In this document: positions 21,395-33,708 of the stretch, one piece after another
Numbering within the stretch: position 1 is the first letter of the stretch
Layout of the letters: each line of letters opens with the position of its first letter
Source of the DNA: Ciborinia camelliae
Lineage: Eukaryota; Ascomycota; Leotiomycetes; Helotiales; Sclerotiniaceae
Length of the DNA stretch: 64,000 nt
Direction: 5' to 3'
Assembly (NCBI GenBank): GCA_025890175.1
Contig: JANPYM010000001.1
Coordinates: 5,514,643-5,578,642, forward strand
The notes under the pieces: generated by a model
Databases searched by the model: none
Told to the model about the DNA's origin: nothing
What the model saw: the letters and a program-made list of their open reading frames with translations, nothing else
Made by a program: the position numbers and the translations under genes

Positions 21395-23401
21395 TAGATT
21401 TGATGATTCTCTATTTGCTTTCGTTACCTATCAATGTTCATACGCAACAGCAACATTGCCACCTTTCCCTACCCTGGTATGCCTTCACCTGCAACATAAT
21501 TTTAAGGTTCCATGGGTAACCTACGGCAAACGCTGAGTTCAAGAAGAACGGGACATCAAATTCGTGGCAGATGCCTTCCTCGATTCTCTGCCTAGGTATA
21601 TAAAATGTCCTATTTGATCTCCCGACCATCATCACCCTCCAACCAATCCCTCTGGTCTAGACCAATACCGCTATCTCCATCCTATACTCCTCTGGCTCGA
21701 TGGAATACGTTATACGAGTGTTCAATATCAATCTTCCACTACAGGACAGAACAGGTAGGTGGTTGGCTATGCTGGCAGAACCAATAATAGCATTCTTGAC
21801 CAAATATCGCTTATGCTACTCTAATACTAGATACTGTCGCATTTCTGTAAGACCAAACTCATTCTGAGATCAATCCCAGTGGATTGTGAAGATCAATGGG
21901 GACAAATCATTATACTCCGTACTCCGTACCTATGCATAGGGAAGTCGATGGAAAGCTTACATCCACAACACGCGTCAGCTTAATCATCCATCTAGATTCT
22001 CTAAGTTCTCCTTTTTCTAGAGGTATTCTCGTAACTCCACCGAAATCCCACCAAATCAAGTGTGGTTTATTAAGTTGTAGATCAAAGAAAATACGTATTG
22101 CGTTCTGAGGCGTTCAATTTCAGCACCTTAATAAAATTATGTTCTTAGAAGAGTTTCTCTCGCATTTTTTTGATTGTATGTCGGACTTCGCTGATACATC
22201 AAATTATTGTTATATCAAGAAGAAATAACCACCGATAGGTTAAAATCGGATTGTTGCAAGTTGCATTCCTTTTGGTGTTTTCTTACAGGGACAATGTCGG
22301 AACTCAGCATCAGATTGGCCCTGGTTGGCTGCTGGATCCATAGTACCAACCCCCTTTAAGACTTTTTGATTATCGATTAATTCAAAATATACCTAGCAAC
22401 AGTAGTAACCTGGAATGATTATATTCATGTTTTTACATGGTAATGTTTCCCAAATTACGAGGTGAAGATTACCTGGTATAATTTTCTCTTCATTTGCTTT
22501 TACTGGCATGACCTCGGGACTGGTTGTAAGGTGGCTGGGGACCGATTTGTTCCTAAGACGACTTGGAAGTTTCCATCTCATGTCTAAATGACTTTTCGGT
22601 CATGATTAGTACACTGGATTGGATAGCATCGATCTTTTTCCAAGATTATTTGAGTACCTGGCTGTGACATCATGCCAAAGAGATCTTCGTGATTTGAAAC
22701 ACTTTCTCCCAACTATATTCGGAAGGATCTGGCTCTTTGTATCGAAGTCTTGAAAATCATTATGAAACGCTGCCGATGAAACTTGAGCGCGCTGTTAAAC
22801 GGGTAAGCACAATCTGATAAACTGGACATCTTCATCTCCAGGAAATTAGTTCGTCTTATACATTCCCCGAATGGAGAAGGAGAATCACGTGAATAAGACA
22901 CAGCCTCATGAATCATGGTGGGTCAACTAGTGATTCTCTATTTATGGTATCATTTGGGGTAGGGGGATAAAAACGGAGTCGATGTCCCGCTTCGGGACCC
23001 AGAGGGATGAGACGCGTAATGAAATGAAGATTTGTTGGTCGTAGCACAGGAAATTATTTCCTTATGTGGAGACTAATAGTTCAAACAAGATAAGTTGGAC
23101 TTGCCACGCCATTTAAAGTACATTCTTTTTAATTCTCTCCTCTTCATTTTCTCCAGTTTCATTTCTTCATTCTTCCCCTTGTTGAGTCTTTTCACCATTT
23201 TCTCTCAGCAGCACCACATTCGTTACTTATAGATCCGATTTCTTGGCGTCTATAAGGCTGAATCTGAATAATTTTATATCAACCACACTCGTTACAGTTA
23301 TTACACTTTCTTCACCTTATCAGCAATTGAAGAAGCTATCTATTGTTTTTCTATTCTTCCAAATTTACGATTTCTGTAATTGTCACATTCGATTCTACAC
23401 A
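21051..23401. other. Intergenic, no confident gene
   Basis: About 2.35 kb with no supported coding unit; the longest frames lack motifs. It contains a (TA)n microsatellite near 21,364-21,391 and a TACTCCGTACTCCGTACC duplication near 21,915. The last few hundred bases, rich in CTTCATT/TTCTC, look like the leader of the downstream GH72 gene. Confidence 0.5.
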
Positions 23402-24958
23402 ATGAAGCAAAACACAGTATTCGGGCTTATTGCCTCTACTGCCTCCTTTGGCATGGCTGCATCTGCTGGTACTCCAGTATTGGCAGCAAGAGCTTCATCT
23501 ACTTCAAGCGTTGAGGCTATTACAATCTCAGGAAATGGTATGCTCGCCAATACTACTTAAATATCTTGATACTGACTTCGTCCAGCCTTTTATAAAGGTA
23601 GCGACCGTTTTTACATTCGTGGTGTCGATTATCAGCCAGGTAAGATTAATGATCAAGGTGATAACTTTATTGCTAATCCTATTTAACAGGCGGAGGAACT
23701 GGTACTACTTCCGACCCCATTGCTAATGCAACTGCATGCAAGCGAGATGTCGAATATTTCAAAGAATTGGGAATCAACACTATCAGAGTTTACGCTGTCG
23801 ATAATACAGCCGACCACGATGAGTGCATGGGCTATCTCGCTGATGCCGGTATCTACCTTGTCCTCGATACCGATACCCCTCTCTACTCCCTCAACAGAGA
23901 CGAACCCCAAAAGTCATACAATAGTGTCTACCTTCAATCCATCTTTGCCACCATTGACAAGTTCGCGAATTACACCAATACTCTTGCTTTCCTCTCCGGT
24001 AACGAAGTTATCAATGACGTAAACAACACCAACTGTGCTCCATATGTTAAGGCTATCGTTCGAGATATGAAGGAATACATTGGTAGCCGTGGTTACCGAT
24101 CTATTCCCGTCGGATACTCCGCTGCTGATGTTGCTTCCAACCAATATATCCTTGCTGAGTACTTGAATTGTGGAACTGACGATGAACGATCCGATTTCTA
24201 CGCTATCAACGACTATTCATGGTGTGATCCTTCTTCCATGACTACATCAGGTTGGGACACACTTATCAAAAATTACACTGGCTACAGCATTCCTCTCTTG
24301 TAAGTGTTCCCCTTTGAGTGGCGCTCATATTTAATGATTCACAATATCTGACAAACCACAAAGCATGTCCGAGTTTGGTTGTATTACCAACACCAGGAAA
24401 TTCACCGAAATCGCCGCTCTTTACAGCTCTGAAATGACCGCTGTCTTTTCTGGCGGTCTTGTATATGAATATTCCAATGAGGGTAACGGATACGGCCTCG
24501 TGAATATCACTGATGGAGCTGTATCCACCACCGACCAATACACATACCTCAAGGAAGCCTACGCAAACACCACATCGCCAACCGGTGACGGAGGAGCCGT
24601 TACTACTACTGGATCCGCAAGCACTTGCCCAACCGAGAGTTCAGAGTGGGATGTCACCGGCGATGCTCTTCCAGCTATTCCTACCCCAGCCAAGAAATAC
24701 ATGACTTCTGGTGCAGGTACTGGACCTGGATTGGATGGTGCTGGATCTCAAGAGGCTGGGGATACTGAAAATGAATCACAAGGTACCGCAACTGCTGGTT
24801 CAGGTGCTGTTACAAACACTGCTTCTTCTGGCACTTCAAGCTCTACATCTACCTCAAAGAGCGCCGCCGGTGGTAGAAATGCCGAAGTTGACATGAGAGC
24901 CCTTGGAGTTGTCGCAGTGACCCTTGCCAGTATGGTTGGTGGCATGATGTTGCTTTAA
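23402..24958 (+). CDS. GPI-anchored 1,3-beta-glucanosyltransferase (GH72, GEL/Gas family)
   Basis: Cell-wall remodelling enzyme that cuts and re-joins beta-1,3-glucan chains at the outer plasma-membrane face. Four exons: 23402-23537, 23586-23639, 23690-24299 and 24364-24958; all junctions keep frame and give 464 residues. Features in order: N-terminal signal peptide (about residues 1-21), GH72 core with RGVDYQPGG, the acid/base Glu169 in SGNEVIND and the nucleophile Glu270 in MSEFGC. A Ser/Thr/Gly-rich linker and a C-terminal hydrophobic tail (ALGVVAVTLASMVGGMMLL) follow, as expected for a GPI anchor signal. There is no Cys-rich CBM43 module, so it belongs to the shorter subfamily. The 23,402 start codon is chosen because it begins the signal peptide and follows an in-frame leader without signal features. 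Confidence 0.95.
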
Positions 24959-25932
24959 ACGTGGGGTTAGTTTGGGGGTGCAGATAGAGTATTTTCTTCC
25001 GATTCATAAAATAGAATGCATCAAATTTGTGTACAGTTTCTCTTCCACTAAAGCTTTCTGTCTTACGTGTGGTTGGTTGTTGCTTATGTTTTCTTGGCAG
25101 TCCACGGGTGTCACAGCTGTCGTGTAATCAACCCCTCCAATAGCCAAAGCGGGGTTCAAATGTGAGCACAAAAAGTTCCATTCACTCGAGTTGTGCGCCC
25201 CTCCACGCCTTCTCGCTTAACAACGCTCATTGGATCTCCTGGGGGAAGTTTTGCTTCAACTTTAATATTCCCTCTCTTTATGATGAGTGATAGCAGCATA
25301 TTTTTGATGTGCTTTTAATGAAGTTTATTTAATTTGTAGCCAACCTTTTACTTGCAAGCATGGGTTTCAATTCCCCTCAGTCGGTGAGCGGGATGCGGCT
25401 GAGGTTCCCCAGTGCGGGGCTTATGCAAGGGCCGCATATTGCAATATATCACGACTGTGTAACTTCTATCATATTTGCTGCCCAAACATCTTACAAGGCT
25501 GGATTTTAATGCTTATGGCTTTGGCTTCACCGAGACATCTGTAAAGCTGAGCACCGACATGACCAGTGAGAGGAATGTGGAGTCATGATGATTTCTCACC
25601 GTCAGCAAGCCATCATTCATAACACGAAATTTACTGGATGTTCAGACGAAAATCACGATATAAGATTTAGGCCGTTACATTGTCATGTGTATATGTTCTC
25701 ACTCATACATTAGCGATATGTGATCTAGGTCGCCCTTTTTTCAGCTGCATTCTCGTGATATCTTGGCTAGAGGCTTGGCAACTTCTCGTATGCACATAGC
25801 CATATGCTTTATAAGACTATCATAGCCTTTCACTGTTCTTTTAATCTCTCAAACTTTCTCATTCTACCTTGATTTTTGATTTAAGCATTTGCCCAGATAA
25901 TTTAAAACGAGGCCAACCGGAACTTGCGAGCT
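24959..25932. other. Intergenic between GH72 gene and tyrosinase gene
   Basis: No coding unit is seen. TTTATAAG at 25,808-25,815, about 120 bases before the tyrosinase start codon, is a candidate TATA element. Confidence 0.5.
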
Positions 25933-28363
25933 ATGGCTTCAATTCCGGCACTTAACTACCCAATTACGGGGCCTCCAAAGGCTTTCCCAGCTCCTGCCGA
26001 CGGTAAAACTCACTTCATTATGTCTACTTTGAATTCCGCTAAGACTTTTAGGATCTTTCCCTTTGAGACGTGAGATTCGTGACCTCCAACAAAACTTTCC
26101 TGATCAATGGACTCTTTACATCCTTGGTCTTCAGGCTTTTCAGCAGCTTCATGAGAATTCAGACTTATCATGGTATGGAATAGCTGGTAAGTTCCTCTAC
26201 TATACATTTCATACCCCGCTGACCTATTAAGGTATTCATGGACGTCCATATCGTCCTTGGGGTGGAGTGCAAGGAGATAACCCGGATGGATGGCAAGGCT
26301 ACTGTACCCACAGCTCTATCCTCTTTGCTCCATGGCATCGCCCATATCTCGCATTATTTGAGGTAATTCATACTTCACTTGCGTCACATTACCCAACACT
26401 AACATATCATCAGCAATATCTGTATCAAATCATTGAACAAATTGCCGTTACATTTCCCACTGCCACTAAGAATCGTTATCAACAAGCTGCTCTTACTTTC
26501 CGCATACCATACTGGGACTGGGCTGCTGCACCACCTGACGGTGATCAATACTTTCCTACTGTAGTTGGACAACCATCAATTGAAGTCGTCACTCCATCGT
26601 CCAATGGCAAACCAATACAAATCTCCAATCCCCTCTACTCTTACAAATTCAATCCCTTGAATCCTTTGAAGGGTGATTTCCCTAGCGCTCCGGTATGATC
26701 ATTTAACCTTCAGTCAAAAAATCACAAATTAACCTTAAGTAGGAAAATCGATGGTCCAGCACTCTCCGATATCCAACCAATCGCAGTTCCACTGCCAAAT
26801 CCCAAGAACAACGAGTCTTTGACGCCTTGGAATCACAATTTGATTCATATCAAAGCAATATTTATCTCATCATGAGAGATCCAAACTACAAGCAGTTTGA
26901 TGCTTTCAGTAACCATCAATGGGCACCCAATAACGCCCCTGGAACATATGGGAGTATCGAGGATGTACACAATAGTGTGCACACTGAAACTGGTGGTAAT
27001 GGCCAGATGGCTGATCCTGATTACGCTGCTTTTGATCCATTGTTTTGGTTACATCATGCGTAAGTCAAACTTCGTTACCTTTAGTAACAATCTCAATGTT
27101 GCCTCCAAATTCACAATGTTAACCTCTGCCAGAAACGTCGATCGACAATTTGCCATCTGGCAAGCCCTGAACCCAAATAGCTACGCAATCAACAAGCCTT
27201 CTGGCGACGGAACCTTCTCAATCCAAAGCGGCACCAAAGAAACCAGCACTACCCCTCTGACACCATTCAACGATTCCACCGGCAGTACGTATTGGACTTC
27301 CGAAGGTGTTCGCAGCACAGCCACATTCAACTACGCATATCCCGAGACTCAACAATGGAAATATCCCACCCTTAAAGATTATCAAACCAGTGTTCTCGCC
27401 GCGGTTCAAACTTTGTATGGTGCTACCAGTAATCAATTCATGCAATTGATGGGCGTCCAAACTGCGGCTGTGCCTCCGCAAATTCCTACTCAATCCAAAC
27501 AAGTTGTCGCAGACGGCAGCAACAATGCACAGAAACCCATCGGTAATAGTGATGCATCCTCATCCGGTAGCCACAACTTCTTGTCCAACCTCCTCCATCA
27601 CAATTCTTCCAAATCCAACTCTGCTGACACCGCACGTGGTGGAGAGGATTTCGAATCCGAGATTGGAAAACGTAAGTTCGATGTCTGTAACCCATGCCCA
27701 GTTATCGATTCTCTAACACCATCTCCAGCTTCTGAAGCCCCATCCACCACCGAACCAATCAAGTATCGCGAATACATCGCCAATATCCGCGCTCCTAAAC
27801 ATATTCTCCATCAAACCTATCGCGTGCGAATTTTCCTCGGAGATTTCAATTCCGATCCCGCAACTTGGGTACGCATCTATCATTCATTCTCCCTTCCCCT
27901 TTCCTCTTTTCTCCCCCTCTCGTCCCTCGCCCCCAAAAGAAACTAACCAATAATTTCCCAGGCCACCGAACAAGCCACCATCGGAACCTTCTCCTCCTTC
28001 GGCAAAGACCCACAAACCACCAGCTGCGGAAAATGCATCCAAGACGAAGCGCGCAGCCTCATGATCTCAGGCACCGTCCCCCTGACGCCCATCCTGCTCA
28101 AGCTCTACCAGAGCGGCGATCTCGGGTCCCTGCACACGGAACATGTGATCCCGTACCTGCGACAAAATCTGCACTGGCGAGTGACGCTCGCGGATGGCAC
28201 CGAGATCGATCGCGGCGACATCCAGGGCTTGAAGGTCAGCGTCGTGAGTACCGAGGTCCGTTGTGCGAATGCGTCGTTTCCGGAATATAGTGGCGTTTAT
28301 GAGGTTCATCGTGAGGTTACGGGGGGGAGACCCGCCGGGCTGGGCGAGGACGATCATGTTTAG
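25933..28363 (+). CDS. Tyrosinase / polyphenol oxidase (type-3 copper)
   Basis: Oxidises mono- and diphenols to quinones, usually for melanin or phenolic detoxification. My eight-exon model is 25933-26002, 26052-26186, 26232-26362, 26414-26692, 26743-27059, 27133-27671, 27729-27868 and 27962-28363; all junctions keep frame, giving 670 residues. Two introns (26363-26413 and 27672-27728) are multiples of three and stay open if unspliced, but have clean GTAATT/GTAAGT donors, and splicing restores LALFEQYLYQ, the family pattern. CuA ligands are His71, His95 and His104 (YCTH gives the Cys-x-His thioether arrangement; PWHRPY). CuB ligands are His281, His285 (DVHNSVH) and His309/310 (FWLHHANVDR). 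A tyrosinase C-terminal domain follows (YREYIANIRAP...RVRIFLGDF), so the enzyme is probably made as a latent proform. No signal peptide is seen. A low-complexity Ser/Asn linker spans about residues 420-450. Confidence 0.93.
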
Positions 28364-31357
28364 GCGGGATGCTGTGGGGTTGGGAAAACGTGGAGATGGA
28401 GGATATTCTTTTTTTTCCCCCTTTTGTGGGTTCTAGGATCGTTTGGGAACTTGGAAATAGAGAATGCGAATATTTTGAATATGAAAATGACACCTGTTTC
28501 CGAATTACGTCTTTATACCAGTTTCTTCAGTATCAATTCTTCTATTTCATAAATTTTTCCCTTGTTATGAATACAGCTCTTATCAGAAAAAATATACCCG
28601 CAACTACAAAATCAGACGTATATAATAACACGACTCTCATCAAATCCATCTTATTCTTCAACTCAATCTGCCTATCCCGCTAGCAGATCGATTCCAACTC
28701 CAATAGTGCAAAACATACCTACCTACCTCATGCCAAAGGAATTCCTCCCTATTTTACTAGGTAGGTACCCATCAATCGATCCTATTCCTTCCGCTCATTA
28801 TTAGACTCTAACTTTTAAATGGCAAGAACGATGGGGGATCTAGGTAGGTAGGTTATTATATAGCCTCGGGGTCGGGTTGTGCAAGTGACTTGAGCAAAAA
28901 TTAACCGTTCCTTCCATATTGGCGTTTATAATCATAATCTTATTGTTATTTATTATTTAATTCCCTCCTGTATCCAATCCAATCCCGCAGCCTAGCCTGA
29001 GAAAGAAAGAAAAGAAAAAGAAGTTTAAAATGACCGTCATTATCAAATCTTAATCTTTATGTAATTCTTCCGCTCGATATTATTGTAGCGGAACGAATCA
29101 CATGTCGATGTCGGTGGCTGGAATATCAACAGGATAGTTGAATTGCATTGCATTGTATCTGCTTTTTTCGTTATGATTTTATTCCAGGTGTCCTCCAATT
29201 GGATTTTAAAAAAACATAGATACTATGGATATTTCTAATTGTTGTATTGACCTTAAGAGACGAAATGGTCGAAACCCCCACATTATCTTCCTTCCTATTC
29301 AGATATATCTGACTGGAATCGTGCCTGCCCTCCAATTAATTTAAAATACCAGCATTGAATTGAGTTTTAGTGAGTCTAAAGGTGCGTTTCACGACATGCT
29401 CTTGCTTTATTAGTACCGTAAATATCTTTTCTGGCGCTTTTGCTGGAGATATACCTTCATCAGACCTGTATTTCCTTTGCAGCTGCTTGGACATGTTCGG
29501 GAAATAATGTATATCTTCCATACCTCTGAAATTGGATTCTTGCACGGAAAGTTGGTAAAAGCTGGAGTAGCTGACGTACTTGGTCGACCCCATTTTACAT
29601 AGAACTGGTGCTAGTTGAGTTGATGACTGTATATCCATTGTCAATAGGAATGCCAGGGGTTCTATTTGGGTTGGGGTAGTAGAGGACTATATATCGAGGT
29701 AAGATGCCCAAACCTTTGTGAGGAAGTTGCTGAGAGGATGGGATATCTCTCGGGAACCTTTGGACTTGAGCTCGATTCTTGCTTTCGTGGTATAGATATT
29801 GGAGTTCTTTTTTTTCAAGAAAGGCAGTTGGGTTTGAAGTATGAGGAAGCTTTGCTTTTCATGACTCGCCATATTTTTCCAGTCGGGTTGTTCAATGGCT
29901 TTTTGGGCTTCACTAGTAGGCTATCGTAAATTCTGATGCATCTAGCTCTTTCATTAAAGCATTTATTGTTAACAATGATAGTTCTTGATCATGAACATAA
30001 TTTGACCAGTAAGAGTGGGATCGACATAGCCGAGAAGGCAAAGGTGTATCTTGTCGTCCGTGGAACCCGTTCATGCTTGTGGAAACCTCGAGTAAAAATG
30101 GCATCGGTGATATCGTAGAGACAATCGTACTGTACATGCAGTGTAGCCTCGCAGTGATGCGTAGTAAGTCATAGGAAACATCCGTTGAATTCCCAAAGCT
30201 TGGTGCTCCAAATATCAATTATCAGGAACAATCCGACAAATACAAACACACCAGTCCTGGCGCTTTCATCGATGAGACAGAGAGACTATGAGTTTGAATG
30301 TTCAATCTGTCCTTCCCAGTGATGGTCTTATGAATCCATGAGACTCGACTTCGAGGAATAAAAGAGAGAGACGGCGGGATCAAATACTAATTTATCTTTT
30401 CCTCTTCCTGAATGCAGAGTGAAATTGTTTATTTGGAAGGTAAAGTAAGATGGCAAGTATAACACCCATTCATCGCATTGCCCATATGACTTGATCCCAG
30501 TTTATAGTTAAATATGAGGTAAAACGTAACTTACAAGTAGGGGGGCGACGACGATAATAATAATTCTGAGTACGTACATGTATTAGAGGTGATGAGTTAT
30601 CATAATCATAATCATAATTGTTATTATCTATTGTTAGGGAATCTTGAATTTTCTGTAACTTGAAAAATAAAAGGAATTAGTATATCTTCATAAATTCTGT
30701 CGAGGGGCCTCCGATTAACTTATTCCTTGTATTGTCCAATGGGGCTCAACAGATCGTGGCAAATTTCATGATCTCAAGATTGTCTAAGGATTATTTTGGC
30801 TTCAAGAAAAAAGCATATTGCATTCATGTTGATATGGAGGATGAAGGCCATATGTTCTTCCAGGGAACTTGCTGGCGGTATGGGGTGTGAAAGACTTTTC
30901 TGTTGTCGAGGAAGGTTTTCGTCAATTGACTGGACTGGCTGTAATTTTCTGCGAGCACTGTATACATTAAAGAATATATCCGCAGTATGTTTTATAGCAG
31001 GTCAATAACGTATAGTTATTGTATTATTGTCCATAATATGTACATTAATCTTATAAAGATTATATACTACAGGATACAAAACTAACGTTTCATGTTAGTT
31101 CTGTATCCGTAGCATATACCCCACACAATGAATGTTACATATTCACGTGTTCTTATAACAATAGTAATGGGTAATGATAGCGATAATGGGAAAGTGATTA
31201 TGGAGGCTGTGGATTCTGCTGTCACTGAATGAAGACTTCCAAAGATTAAATTTAGTAGTTTTAACGCTTATCTTTGATAAATTTCGCTAGGCTCATATGT
31301 ACCTAGTAGGTACCTATATACATGATGTATCGATCAACAAATGTTATGTGTAAACAA
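28364..31357. other. Intergenic, gene-poor; possible gene relics
   Basis: About 3 kb without a gene I can defend. Minus-strand frames at 29,336-29,644 and 29,913-30,218 look protein-like in places but lack motifs, starts or joinable splice sites. TACCTACCTA/TAGGTAGGTA patches (28,716-28,767 and 28,841-28,852) flank the region start. A hairpin repeat lies at 31,016-31,165 (listed separately). Confidence 0.4.
31016..31165. repeat. Dispersed repeat with internal hairpin, copy 1
   Basis: It shares GTATTATTGT..CATA.TATGTACATTAATC and CACGTGTTCTTATAACAA with a second copy at 34,504-34,613. This copy contains a long inverted repeat, CTACAGGATACA..ACTAAC / GTTAGTTCTGTATCCGTAG, centred near 31,095, which the second copy has lost on one arm. 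Confidence 0.65.
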
Positions 31358-32558
31358 TTAATTCAAAAAGAATCGATCATGGACATAATCCCCCTTTTTG
31401 TAGAGATCGCAAACGCTTCTACAAATCTTGCACACAGGCAGACTATCCGGAGGCAAAAGATACTCAGCCGGCATCTCGGGAGGGTTACACGGGATCGGTC
31501 CGCAATCGCATATCTTATGAATAGGTTAGCTACTTATGTAATATTGAAATGATGGATTATATGAAAGGAATTAATGAACATACATCAGGAACATTGGGGT
31601 CTGGGTCTGAGGAAGAGGACTTGAAGAGTCTTTCAACTGTCGGTTGCAGGCAATCGTGACATAAGCTAAGGTCGGTGCCGACTGTGTCACCCTTTGCTCG
31701 CTTGTTAATGACCTCGAGACAATCGCATTCGGCCGTCCAGGCAAGATCTCTTTTCTCGCACCATCGTTGGACGCATGGTTTATATACTCGGGATACTGCA
31801 GCTGCATATTCGACGAATTTCTCGTGCTTTCCGTTAGAGGTCTGTATGTGGTCGAGAATATCCTTGGAGCAATCCTATTTAGAATTATGATTAGCCACAG
31901 ATCGATGGTAATCCCATAAAGAATGAATGGGTGTACAAATGTTCGATATTGACCAAGAAGAAAGAAGAAGTGAACATTATATAGCATAGATTGTGAAGCA
32001 GTAACAGGCAACAGCTTGAGGGAGAAAATAACATACCTTGCAAATTCTTTTGTGGCACGACCTACAATTCCTATCCTCCTCATATTCATGCAGAATTCCC
32101 GTTGCCATACAAGGCCCTAGCGTTTGGTGTCTGAGATTGTCTTCAATACCTTCACCATTTGGATCAAGTTTTATAGCCTTGAATATCTCACAGAGCTCTT
32201 CCCAGGTAACGTAACTGACGATTGATTCGATGGCATCCATGAGCTGATTGACTGGATGATTCTGCGGATTAAACAATCTGATATTGTCGTTGATGTCGGG
32301 CTCGCTGATATCGGTCATCGCCGATGTACGTGAGCATTTCGAAAAAATGCTGGAGTCGGATGAGTTGGAGGCTTCGGATGAGTCGGAGGCTTCGGAGCAC
32401 AATGACATACTATCATCATCATCGTCATCATGATTACTTGAGCGATCCGATTTCTGGTAAACGGCGTCCCGCAAATTACTTTGCTTTCTGCAGAGGAAAA
32501 GGATAGCTTGTGAGAGAGCCTCTTCAGACATCTCGTCGATGGCGGAAGACAAATCCAT
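31358..32558 (-). CDS. Cys-rich orphan protein (putative zinc-binding)
   Basis: I do not recognise the family. Three exons (32558-32037, 31874-31584, 31513-31358) join in phase 0 with GTATGT donors and give 322 residues. The N-terminal third is acidic and Ser-rich (DDDDDD, repeated SSEASNSSDSS), suggesting disorder. The rest carries Cys/His groups: CRSCHKRIC, CVQRWC, ECDC, LCHDC, CDCGPIPC and CKICRSVC, spaced as in metal-binding folds, with a stretch VTWEELCEIFKAIKLDPNG between. No signal peptide or membrane segment is seen. It sits at the edge of the transposon-rich zone, where lineage-specific genes are common. An intracellular regulatory or effector-like role is speculation. Confidence 0.6.
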
Positions 32559-33310
32559 TTTAAAAGTTTGATATTGTCTTAGAATTGAATAAGTAATGAG
32601 AAGGTATTATTTGTGTTGGAAATTGAGTTGTGGAACTGTTTTATGTTGGGAGATCAATGTTGGGAATTTCTGTGATTTTGATCGGGGGGGTAGCATCCAT
32701 ATTTGTACTGTGAAGTTCGAGCTAAGAAATTAGAATAGGTTGACTACTCTATAATAGCACTGGCACTAAGTGAGCATATATTTTTAGTAAAGTTTTCTAA
32801 GTTTAACTAACTTAAGGCTATAAGAAAGATTTCCGTTAGATCTACTTTAAGTATTACTAATAACGTATACATTAATATATAAAACTTGAATAATACTTTA
32901 TATTCCACGAGACTAAAGATCTTCTATCTAGGGTGTTAATATGATCATTGTATGTAAAGGCACTGTGAAATAGTATTAGTATCATTCAGGTTTCTTTTGC
33001 ATGGAAATTGTAAATCAAAAGGCTTTCCAATATTGGAAAGAAATTTTATATTACTTATGATAATTCATAACACATAACGTTAAAGGGATTCAAGTTGTAG
33101 ATCTGGAAGCGTTGATTTATTATTTTGAATTCGACTAGCTTGGCTTTAATGGCATCATTTCTTTTCATACTAGAACTTGACCTTGACTTGGCTAGAATGA
33201 ATGTAGTAAAATTCTACACCCAAAAACGAATTCTCGCTTATTCTGAGTCTATGGTTAGGGGGAAAGATCGGCTACACACTAGGTGATTAGCGAAAAAAAA
33301 CCGTTATAAT
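32559..33310. other. Intergenic, no gene seen
   Basis: A+T-rich spacer between the Cys-rich gene and the inverted-repeat zone; nothing specific is recognised. Confidence 0.5.
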
Positions 33311-33708
33311 TGAGGGCGTGCTCTGCACGCACGTGTTTCAGAGCCTATTCTGATTTTGAAGCTGAAAAGGTTGATTTTTATGAAATTTTGAAGCTATATT
33401 AGATTTTGAAACTTTTAATACCTTGGGGGGAGGGGGGCGCACACGTGTCCCCTTTTTTTCCCAAATTTTTTATTTCTTGGTGTAAGGATAGGTAACAAAG
33501 AAAGTTATGTGTTTATGTGATATTAGCAAAATTGATTTCTAGTGTTGAAGCTTTTTCGGAATTTCCGCTTCGAGTTTAGGTTACGTGATTTATATAGAAA
33601 TGGTTTTTAGTGTAAATCCAAATGCGTAGAGTTCGATCGACGGCATACAAAATCGAGCCCCTAGTGGCCTCTGCAGAACATTTTCTTCGCCAAGGCTCTG
33701 AAACATTT
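33311..33708 (+). repeat. Left arm of a long diverged inverted repeat
   Basis: It matches, in reverse complement, 36,865-37,213. Shared blocks include CGTGTTTCAGAGCC, GAAGCTGAAAAGGTTGATTT, CAAAGAAAGT.ATGTGTT, ATCGAGCCCCTAGTGGCCTC and CAGAACATTTTCTTCGCCAA. The arms are diverged in their G-rich middle. Confidence 0.75.

Noticed and set aside
25370..25440. Possible tRNA or structured RNA near GTGAGCGGGATGCGGCTGAGG
   Set aside because: No cloverleaf, A-box or B-box pattern could be built.
26363..26413. Reading through the 51-base segment as tyrosinase coding sequence
   Set aside because: It is open and a multiple of three, but it has intron ends and branch-like CTAAC, and removing it restores the conserved LALFEQYLYQ sequence.
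29336..30218. Possible two-exon minus gene from frames 30218-29913 and 29644-29336
   Set aside because: No donor/acceptor pair joins them in frame, and no domain is recognised; left as possible relics.
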